Position numbers and translations under genes: made by a program. From Lunasporangiospora selenospora (lineage: Eukaryota; Mortierellomycota; Mortierellomycetes; Mortierellales; Mortierellaceae): 10,883 nt of DNA. The notes below the pieces were generated by a model that did not search any database, was not told where the DNA came from, and saw only the letters and a list, made by a program, of their open reading frames with translations. Below are positions 1 to 7,325 of this stretch, piece by piece; the stretch's first letter is position 1, and the number at the start of each line of letters is the position of its first letter. The stretch lies in assembly GCA_015680635.1 (NCBI GenBank), contig JAABOA010000885.1, positions 1-10,883 of the forward strand, in the 5' to 3' direction.

Positions 1-1092
1 GAGGTCACGGCAACATGTAAATTCGAATGTAAATTTGGGTTCCGCAACATCTCTAATCTCGCTGTCTGTGTTTTTCATCAGCAAACGTGTCTTGACAAGG
101 TACCACCATGGCCATTATTAGCCTCGATTATGATGCCACAATTTGCATATTTTTTCTTTATTCACCCCAGTTGAACAACCGCTCGTCTATTATCGTTATG
201 ACGTTTCTTGTGGCTACCAACTTTATCCGAAAGGATAGCAAGGGGGGAGAACAACCCATTATACACTCACTCGTTTTACGGAATCGATGGCCGAGCGATG
301 CCACGATTCTCACTCTTGTGGCTGACATTTCCCCGACTCTACCCAGTTCTTCAGTGCTGCACCATTGGTCACTGCTGGCATTGTTCCTTTTGCATGTGTT
401 TCTCTGGGCGTGAAAAGAACTAACACGCGATTTTCTCGTATTCTCTGATAGGACTGCGCGCAGCGGATTGGTCGTTCATGGAGCGTGGTCGATGCGCCAG
501 CCTGGGAGCGCTTGGTGGAAAAAAAATGAAAAGAAAAAAGTACCCCCAATAAAGTATGAACTTCTTGAGTCCCACAAAGAACAGGAGGTTCTTTCTTAAC
601 ACGACCCGACCATTTTGTAGCAGGTGCTCTGATCGCACCACAGCCAATGTCCCAACCCCTGGCTCGTTGAGCACGCCCAGCCAATGAAGGGAACGGATGC
701 GGAATGCGAATTTGGGAGTAAAGATGGCAAAGTGAGAGACCCAATTAAATGTTTTCTGGAAAGCGTTGTCCCTTTTCCCATCGATTCGGGAGAGCATTTT
801 TATTTTTTTTACTGTGCTTTCTCCATCTGTTGGCATCCATCCCGCTCCTCACCGCAGCGCAAGACACCGTTGCTCTCTTTTATTCTCTTCTCTCTTCTCT
901 TTCTACTTCTTGCAGCCCTTACGACACGAAAACTCGGCCAACACATCTCCTTTCTATCTTACTCTCTCACACTCACACCTCCTCTGGCAGCCATCCATTC
1001 TCCCCTTTCTCACATCCCTTTCCTTGGATCATCCATCTCGACATTGACCACGCAATCCTTCGGAGCGCAGGAAGACGCTGCATCGATTCAAG
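1..1092. other. Non-coding upstream region of the HPC2-like gene
   Basis: I find no gene here. Open frames on both strands (such as 108-413 + and 310-744 -) translate to sequence without recognisable domains and look like chance frames. CCAAT pentamers lie at 644-648 and 681-685, with a reverse-orientation copy (ATTGG) at 467-471; these could be promoter elements of the downstream gene. An AATAAA hexamer at 548-553 could belong to a gene ending upstream, but no coding end is visible. From about 860 to 1030 the + strand is strongly pyrimidine-rich (CT-rich runs), as in many fungal core promoters and 5' leaders. No clear TATA box was found before the 1093 start. The left edge may hold part of another gene's untranslated sequence, which I cannot decide. 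Confidence 0.5.
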
Positions 1093-4000
1093 ATGCCTTT
1101 CCCTGCCTCATCATCTGATCTCATGGCAAGCGCCATGGGAGGGCCACTTTTGCCACCTTCATCGGCCACTGGCCAAGACCCATTGGACGCTTCGTCAACT
1201 GGGAAACACGCATCGACAGCGAATCATGGTGGAAGTACCATTCGAATCTATTATTCGCTCAAAGAGAATCCAAACGCTATCATCTCCTACGCTGATTTGG
1301 TGCGTGAGGAACAAAAGAAGCGACGAGAAGCCAGTTCACAAGAGCGAGCCAAAGGCAGTTTGTCCGCGTCGCCTAACCCCCTAAAAAATTCAAAAGTCAC
1401 CAGCACAGGATCCACAACAGGCAGTGGTGCCACCAAGGACTCGAGTGCTATGGACGTCGACCCTGCAGACACTGAAGATACTCGGGGTGACAGCGAGGTT
1501 GAGGCTGAAGTCGAGGATGAGGACTCGAACAGCTCGGATGATAATGAAGGAGGCGAGGCCGAAGAGGAAGACAGTGACGAAGAAGAAGATGATGATGAAG
1601 GTGACGAAGACGAAGATGACGAGAGTCGTGGTCGGAAAGAGCCCAGAGACTTTCTTGAGGCTCTCGCTGAAAAGTATGCCAAGTTAGATGAGAATGGGAA
1701 TGAAGGCGAGGACGAGGACGAGGATGAGGACGACGAGAGCAAGGCAAGTTGGCAATCGAACCCTGTTTTTTTGCATTTCTTTTTTCTTATTCCTCTTGGC
1801 TGCAAGTTCATAAGCATGCTACTGCCCTGCTGTCATGCTCCAGTGGCAAAACTGATCTGCTGAAAAGCACTTTGGATGCCTACTCTTCATTTTGGCGGAG
1901 TCTTGCAGATTCTGCCATGCAGTTGTTTCGACGCTATGCACATGAGAGCAGTGCACTTCATATGTCTCCTTGAAATGGGATGCCTTCTTCCGTTTCCTGC
2001 GCAAAATCACTAGGCTGATGCAAACACTTTGACTTTGGACTAACTCGCCAATGGACCACACTATATTGTTCCCATTCTATAGGTCCTGCCCTACAAGAGA
2101 AAAAGTCGCTGGGACACTGAACAATATGATGTGGAGGACGAGTTTATTGATGACAGTGAAATGATGCTCGAGTCGATCGGGATGGTGCGGCCAAAGGTTG
2201 GGGGTTTCTTTGCTTACCGTGGGCCGGTTGAGACTACCACAAACGAAGATCCGTAAGTTGTTGTTTGTTGATGAGCCATTCCGTGCTACCACTGGAGCTA
2301 TTTGACACTAATTCATATTTTTTTGTGTCGTTCTGTACGAATACAGAGATTCATCCGATGCAGTGTCTGGATCGCGATCGAGGCGTACAGGAAAGCGAAA
2401 GCTCGCTGCTGGATCATCACCATTGAGCTCGAGTAGGGGTACACTCTCCAAGACAGTAAAAAACTCGAGCCTCTCAGTTATGGAGAATGCAAACGATTCT
2501 ACATCTGAAATGAGCGAGATGGATGATAAAATACCCAAATCGAAAAAGACAGCATCTGCTGTATCGCCTAGTACACCATCAGGTCTGGCAATTTCATCCG
2601 CTGCCAATGACCCCAATGGCGCGACCTCAGGAACAGGAACAGGAACAGAGGCAGGGACACCTTCAGCGACGTCGAGGAAGAAGACTGGAAAAGCAAAGTC
2701 TACAGGAAAGGATATTGTCAGGGAGGAGACCGATGTTGGCAAGGACTCGGACAAAGATGCAAAAGCAACTCCTAAAAAGTCAAGAGCAAAGTCTACTAAG
2801 GCAGGAAACGTTACTGCAGCTACAACTCCAATTGTTAGGGTTGATTCACCAACGCCGGCTCCGGAGGACGAAGTGAGCTCAGAGAGTGTCAACAAACAGT
2901 CATCTAGAGCATCGTCGCCTGAACCGACAAACTCAATTTTAGATAGTAGTACCGCGACAGCTGAGGGTGGATCAGCCAAGACAACTACTGAGATTCCGTC
3001 TTCGGCGACTGCAGAGCCTGCGCATAGTCAACGGCCAAAAGTAGAAATTGCAGCAGATTCATCAAGTGGAACCGGAAAGGCAAAGGCAAAATCTCTGTTC
3101 CCACTGAGTCCCGAGGTACAGAAGGCCTTTGACGCAGTAGCAGCCCTTGCAGGGAAAGGTAAGGAGTGATTTGATGATTGAGCCATTTGGTCTGCTTTTG
3201 GAAGTGGAAAGCTAATGCTTATTCATTATTCTACATTGGGCGGTGGTTTAGAAACTTGGGAGGTGAAGACCCGATTTCCTCCGCACATCCGGCAGCCGCT
3301 CTTTGACTGTGCTAAGGTTGCCCTTTCGACACGAGCCTCTGGATATGTTGTCCCAGAGAGCTTCTTCCTTCATTTGCAGACAATTTTCCCATACAACAAG
3401 TTTACACTAAAGGTATGGTTCTCTGGGAAATGGCATTTTAAGAGATATTTCGATGGAAAGTTACTATAAAAGCCTGACGCTATTTACTTTACAATTGATA
3501 GAAATTGATCTACAAGAACATCTTGCCGCCATGGATCAATGAGCTTGAGGTGCAAAAAGCAGGGTTAATTGATCAGTTTGGAGCACGAACCAATATGGTC
3601 TGGAAGTCATCTGGCCTGGCAGATCTTGAAAAGGATAAACCTGAAGACAGGGACGTAGATGGTGACGTGAATATGACAGGAGATGAAGGTAACGGCTTGG
3701 CAAAGAGCAATTATTTCTTGTTCGGTACCACAGTTTACATTACGGAAGGACTGTAAAGCATGCTCACATAGGGGGTTTCTTTATATTGGTCAACGCTCTA
3801 CAGGAAAACCTTTACGAAAGTTCCCATGGAGTCAGGACCTTCGACTGCTTTTATGGGAGACAATGGAAAAATTTATGGAGATTTTGGCAGCTAAACAACA
3901 GCTCCACTTTGTTGACGAAAGTTACCCTGCACCGCTTTCTGAATCCAAAACACGGAAGGATGCCTATCAAATGGTGAGTGTTCCACTGTTGGGATAACTA

Positions 4001-5426
4001 AGTTATAGACGGTCTTATTTGGAATTATAATATTCCTGGATCCTGACCCATTCTCTGTTATTTATAGCTACTATTGTCGTTTCCAGCGGGCTGGATGACC
4101 TCTTACGAGATCTCACGACAGTACAGTCAACTGAAAGAGAAAGTTCAAAAGCAAGAGAGAAAAGAGGTTGAAGCAACTAATGCAGCTGGACAAAAAGCAG
4201 GTGGTTCCAAAACATCCGCATCGGTGTCTCTGGGTCGCTCAGATGGAGCCAAACCGACCAATAGTCCAATGGTTGAGAAAAAATCGTCTTTTGTATCGTC
4301 CGTGTCAGTGCCTATTGCTTCACCTACAAATAATGTGGCAGCGGCAGCGGCAGCAGCAAAGCCAGCAACTCTAATAACCTCCCCAGTCGCCTATGCGTCA
4401 TCTCACACTGCAGCAACGAAAGCTAGCCCGACGGTCTCGTCGCCAAAGACTCATCGTACTGCTCATTTATCGGAGATTCTTCATCACCCCACCCCGCAAT
4501 CCTCGAGAATTCACCACCCATATAGTGGAAACGCTGTGCCAACAAGCAATGACCGCCTGACAGCAATGGCGGATCCTCATAATACTGCAAATACAAAGAA
4601 GAGGAAAAAGGACGAAGGTACGTTTGTTGTTCTCACGCATCGATGGCAAAGCTCATTCCATTTATTTTATACTAATTGGAGCCTTCTCTACACAATCTTC
4701 CTGGCACATCTAGTCAGTAATCGCCATATAACAGATCATCACGTTCCAACGACAGGAAATCTTGAGACTATTGTAATTTCGGATTCAGAAAGTTACTCAT
4801 CGGAATACTACCAGTCCAGTGTGTCTGGAGCACCAAATGGAAAACCAGGGAATGGCACTGCTGGGTACCCGTCATTGCAAAGTGATGCTGCCAAGAAAAA
4901 GAAGATGGTTGATTCAAAACTACCAAAGCCGATGTCCACACCCAAGAGACCTTCCCCTTCGGGACCTTCGCCGACGGGACCCCCTCCTCCTCCTCCTCAC
5001 TCGAGTCCACCTTATCATCATAGGGTGCCACCGGCCTCGTACCCGAAAAGCCATGACGTCTCAGGATACCATAACGTGCGAGGTCCCATGTATCCCCAGA
5101 GGCGAGGATCGCCTACGCCGGCCCACTACTCAGCAGCTCCTTCAAGTCACGCTAACCACAGCCATGGCCTTGACTACCCGCATTCTTCGCATCCACCAAA
5201 ACATTCACCACCACAACAGCAACATTACCAGCGTCGATCAGAGACAATGCAACGCCGAATATCACCCCCCGACGGCGGTAGTGGCTACATGAATCCCTCT
5301 GGACACTCTCCATCTCGCTCGCCCTCGTCATCCCATACCTCAGCCATGTCTATGAGCAACCTTGTACATCCAAATCCAGTTCCTTCGAAGCAGCCTCACT
5401 CACGTTCTCATCCCGGCCAGATGTAG
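1093..5426 (+). CDS. HPC2: HPC2/ubinuclein-family subunit of the HIRA (HIR) histone chaperone complex, eight exons
   Basis: Exons inferred: 1093-1743, 2083-2252, 2347-3158, 3252-3412, 3502-3688, 3804-3973, 4068-4617, 4714-5426 (stop TAG). The frame stays open across every join and gives about 1137 residues, or 1123 if the last acceptor is 4755. The start has A at -3. Domain order: residues about 49-77 (IRIYYSL...ISYADLVREE) resemble the NHRD by which ubinuclein contacts HIRA. An acidic D/E block spans 134-178. A short helix-like segment (FLEALAEKYAKL) lies at 187-198. The HRD at about 222-263 shows YDVEDEFIDDSE and GGFFAYRG, the family signature that binds H3-H4. Residues 275-545 are Ser/Thr/Lys/Ala-rich and probably disordered. 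Residues 546-745 match the ubinuclein middle domain (FPWSQDLRLLLWE, then FPAGWMTSYEISRQY). The tail holds a basic NLS-like KKRKK (894-898), a SUMO-interacting-like IVISDSE and a Pro/His/Ser-rich end. Known of the family: the HIR/HIRA complex deposits H3-H4 (H3.3 in animals) independently of replication. The first intron uses a GC donor. The identity is secure; the acceptor of the last exon is the weakest part of the model. Confidence 0.88.
1744..2082 (+). other. GC-AG intron 1 of the HPC2-like gene
   Basis: The exon ends in AAG and the intron starts GCAAGT, a perfect U1-type consensus except for C at +2. It ends CTATAG at 2082, with a GACTAAC branch-like site at 2038-2044, about 39 nt before the acceptor. 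Joining 1743 to 2083 keeps phase 0 and leads straight into the HRD. The nearest GT (1748) shifts the frame and meets a stop within about a dozen codons. At 339 nt it is the longest intron in the window. Confidence 0.8.
4618..4713 (+). other. Last intron of the HPC2-like gene, with three in-frame candidate acceptors
   Basis: The donor GTACGT at 4618 follows GAC GAA G, leaving phase 1. A TACTAAT branch-like site lies at 4670-4676. Three AG acceptors, ending at 4713, 4734 and 4755, all restore the same frame because they are 21 nt apart. I chose 4713 because it is the first suitable AG after the branch point (38 nt) and follows the best pyrimidine stretch. The 4755 acceptor would make a 138 nt intron, which is a multiple of three and open throughout, so retention is also translatable. 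Confidence 0.5.
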
Positions 5427-5748
5427 TCTAGGCTTTTTGTTTCCCTTCTGTCTCACTTCTTTTTTTTCTTTTTTACCTTTTCCTTCTTGAATCATTTCTT
5501 TGCTACTTTATTTCTTTTTGGTCTTTTAATCTGTAACAATAATAACAACAGAGTTGCAACATGCCAATTCCTCTTGGACTCCTTTCTTTTTCGCGGACTT
5601 TAGACCTCAATTCGACTGGTTACCGACTTTTCCTTCTCAACGTACCCGCAGCTCCCTCCCCTTTGCTATCCGCTAGTAAATTAATTTCACGCGTTCGAGT
5701 CAGATATTTTGTTCCAAGGCTTCGTTGTGACGAGAGACACATTTAGTG

Positions 5749-5754
5749 CACGTG
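5749..5754. promoter_or_regulatory. CACGTG E-box palindrome upstream of TCTP
   Basis: This perfect CACGTG hexamer lies about 250 nt before the TCTP start. In fungi CACGTG is bound by basic helix-loop-helix factors (Cbf1 and Pho4 types). A single hexamer can occur by chance, so function here is only a possibility. Confidence 0.25.
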
Positions 5755-5908
5755 ATTCAAAGGGGTGGATGCTGTGTACCACGTTCGTGGATGCATGGTT
5801 GAGGTTGTTTTTGCGATAGACCTTTGAGTGGCTTTCTGAATGGACGGTTGGCTCTGGGGTTATGGAAGAGGATAGGAGAGAGAGAAAGAAAAGAAGGGGG
5901 TTTTGTGG

Positions 5909-5916
5909 TATAAAAA
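5909..5916 (+). promoter_or_regulatory. TATA box of the TCTP gene
   Basis: TATAAAAA lies 88 nt before the A of the split ATG. It is followed 25-35 nt later by a C/T-rich initiator-like stretch. A strong TATA element suits a highly expressed growth-linked gene. No comparable element was found before the other two genes. Confidence 0.65.
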
Positions 5917-5941
5917 ATTTTCAAGCAACCTTTGACTTAGA

Positions 5942-5978
5942 CTCTTTTTTCACTTACTCCTTTACCTTTCTCTTCCCA
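5942..5978 (+). promoter_or_regulatory. Pyrimidine-rich start/leader tract of TCTP, TOP-like
   Basis: This stretch is almost entirely C and T, starting CTCTTTTTTC about 30 nt after the TATA box, where transcription would be expected to start. If the mRNA begins at one of these C residues, it would carry a 5' terminal oligopyrimidine. Vertebrate TCTP mRNAs are known TOP mRNAs. Whether such a tract acts in translation in this fungus is inference. Confidence 0.4.
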
Positions 5979-5996
5979 AGTCACTCCCATCCCAAC

Positions 5997-7044
5997 ATGT
6001 AAGCTCCCATCGATGTGATCCAAGGCCTAGTGTTTCAAGAATGATGACTCTGTATGTTGATCATTTGTTCTGTCTCTCAATGGTGGTGTTCATAGGATCA
6101 TTTTCGAGGATATTGTTAGCGGGTAAGAGGCACTGGAGCCATTATTCATCCACTGTCTATGACTTTTCCATTCCATCTCTGTTCCTGAATTAAAACGAGT
6201 CATCATCATCCAACCCCCGCTCGGCATTTGAGCTCGAACCACTCGCATTGATTTACTCACACTCGCACACGCACGCGCGCTCTCTCTTACGCACACACAC
6301 GCCTCCTATTTCTCTTCCCCTCTCTCTTCCCAAAGCGATGAGCTCTTCTCGGATGCTTTCGACCCCGTTGAGATCGATGGCCGCTACGAAATCAACTGCA
6401 CTATGATTCAGCACAAGAAGGGTGCCGACGTCGACACTGGTGCCAATGCCTCGGCCGAGGAGGCCGGTGAGGATCTGGAGGATGGTGTCGAGATTGTCAA
6501 CAACGTCGTCCTTTCTAATCGTCTTCAGCAGACTACTTTCGACAAGAAGGGTTACCAGTTGTACATGAAGGACCACATCAAGAAGCTCAAGGAACACTAC
6601 AAGCAGGACGGTGAAGATGCTGTCAAGGCCTTGGAGACCGAGATGATGCCCGAGATCAAGCGCATCCTTGCCAACTTTAAGGACTATGAGGTATAGCAGC
6701 AAATGCGACTTGTTATTTTGTGTGTGTGTGCTTGTGTGATAAACAAGAATGGTCTGATTGACGTTCCTTCTTGCTTGACAACAACAGTTCTACACTGGCG
6801 AGACCATGAATATCGAAGGCAGCTTGATGTACCTTAACTACCGTGAGGATGGTTCCACCCCTTTCTTCACTGTCTTCAAGAAGGCTCTTAAGAGCCGCAA
6901 GGTCGTAAGTACCCTGCCGCATTTTATCGCAATCCCATTTTCTTTTCTTCAACGTTAAGTTACGTGAAGATGACTCGGACAGGCGTCTCTTTACTAACAA
7001 TCTCTGTTTCTTTCTCCTTTCTCTCAACTCTTGCTTGGTAGTAA
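5997..7044 (+). CDS. TMA19: Translationally controlled tumour protein (TCTP/Tma19), five coding exons
   Basis: Exons inferred: 5997-5998 (the bases AT), 6096-6122, 6336-6690, 6788-6904 and 7042-7044 (TAA). Together they encode 167 residues, the usual TCTP length. The protein opens MIIFEDIVSGDELFSD, as TCTPs do. It carries the first TCTP signature around residues 44-55 (TGANASAEEAGED region) and the conserved EIVNNVV...RLQQTTFDKK segment at 62-81. The helical hairpin spans about 82-122. The second signature is FYTGE...LMYLNYREDG at 129-150, and the end KSRKV matches family C-termini. TCTP is a small conserved protein with a Mss4-like fold. Yeast Tma19/Mmi1 associates with ribosomes and moves to mitochondria under stress. 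The start codon is split AT|G by intron 1, and the stop codon is the first triplet of the last exon. All 16 lysines use AAG and C-ending codons dominate, unlike the neighbouring HPC2-like gene, which suggests high expression. The family call is essentially certain. Confidence 0.95.
6258..6301 (+). repeat. CA/CG-rich simple repeat in TCTP intron 2
   Basis: Short imperfect runs of CAC, GCAC and ACAC units (CACACGCACGCGCGC, then GCACACACACG) are interrupted by a CTCTCTCT stretch. They lie within the 213 nt second intron (6123-6335), just upstream of its pyrimidine tract and acceptor. This looks like a microsatellite-type low-complexity sequence. Confidence 0.6.
6720..6730 (+). repeat. (GT)5 tract in TCTP intron 3
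   Basis: GTGTGTGTGTG sits near the donor of the 97 nt third intron (6691-6787), with further GT units at 6734-6738. It is a short dinucleotide repeat without an evident function. Confidence 0.5.
6905..7041 (+). other. Last intron of TCTP, directly before the stop codon
   Basis: The donor GTAAGT at 6905 follows the valine codon GTC. A perfect TACTAAC branch site lies at 6992-6998, followed by a long CT-rich tract and TAG at 7039-7041. The next triplet, TAA, ends the protein. Retaining the intron would add 17 residues before a TAA at 6956-6958. Confidence 0.85.
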
Positions 7045-7325
7045 ACTGCTTTCTGAGCGTTTTGTTTCAAAATACAACGATACAGGGTACCTTTGAGAGT
7101 AGTTTTGAAGACTCTCCAAAGACTACAGTCAAGATTAACAAAGAAAAATAGCCAATAAAAAAAAAACAACTTTCTGAGAGAAGTAGCTCCAGAGCGCAGG
7201 GATGGGGTGGAGACATGACGCGTGGGAAGCGAACTAAGGGCGAAAATGCGGTCACAATTTTTTTTATTTCATTTTTTTTTTGTTTGGTCACGAAGTGTCT
7301 GCTCAAGCATTCGAAAAGAGTCCAA
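7045..7325. other. TCTP 3' untranslated region and ELP2 upstream region
   Basis: Only 281 bases separate the TCTP stop from the ELP2 start, so the two transcripts are tightly packed. The left part is TCTP 3' UTR with an AATAAA signal. The right part contains T-rich runs (7257-7283). It also holds an in-frame upstream ATG at 7215 and an out-of-frame ATG at 7202, which opens a 12-triplet frame. No TATA box is evident. Confidence 0.6.
7154..7159 (+). terminator. Canonical poly(A) signal of TCTP
   Basis: AATAAA followed by an A run lies 110 nt after the TCTP stop codon and before the T-rich ELP2 leader. Position and sequence fit a cleavage/polyadenylation signal. The same bases overlap a CCAAT pentamer (7152-7156) that could serve the downstream promoter. 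Confidence 0.6.

Larger units (their letters stand above)
5427..5996. other. Intergenic region: HPC2 3' end and TCTP promoter
   Basis: The first about 110 bases after the HPC2-like stop are very T-rich (5433-5530), followed by AATAAT/AATAAC at 5538-5546, a non-canonical candidate poly(A) element. A small open frame at 5561-5746 has no recognisable content and is not called. The right half is the TCTP promoter and leader, with a CACGTG palindrome (5749-5754), a purine-rich run (about 5864-5900), a TATA box and a pyrimidine tract. Confidence 0.6.

Noticed and set aside
15-35. Duplicated ATGTAAATT at 15-23 and 27-35, resembling another AT|GTAA start-split exon
   Set aside because: No downstream exon encoding a recognisable protein can be joined to it, and a 9-base repeat in AT-rich sequence is easily chance.
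108-413. Open frame of 101 codons on + strand near the left edge
   Set aside because: No recognisable domain, a composition like translated non-coding sequence, and no splice or promoter context to support it.
310-836. Overlapping minus-strand open frames (310-744 and 420-836)
   Set aside because: They overlap each other in different frames and show no family resemblance or plausible gene signals. They lie in the likely promoter of the + strand gene.
1287-1817. 176-codon minus-strand frame opposite HPC2 exon 1, very Ser-rich
   Set aside because: It is the antisense of the acidic D/E codon repeats, which naturally reads as poly-Ser; the sense strand has clear domain evidence.
2308-2979. 223-codon minus-strand frame opposite HPC2 exon 3
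   Set aside because: It is a shadow frame of the low-complexity Ser/Thr/Lys exon, with no domain, while the sense frame is continuous with the HRD exon.
5561-5746. Small open frame between HPC2 and TCTP
   Set aside because: 61 codons without similarity or context; it lies between a 3' UTR and a promoter.
6291-6730. Complementary CA tract (intron 2) and GT tract (intron 3) that could pair and loop out TCTP exon 3
   Set aside because: Only about nine perfect pairs are possible, and skipping the 355 nt exon would frameshift a conserved protein. More likely coincidental microsatellites.
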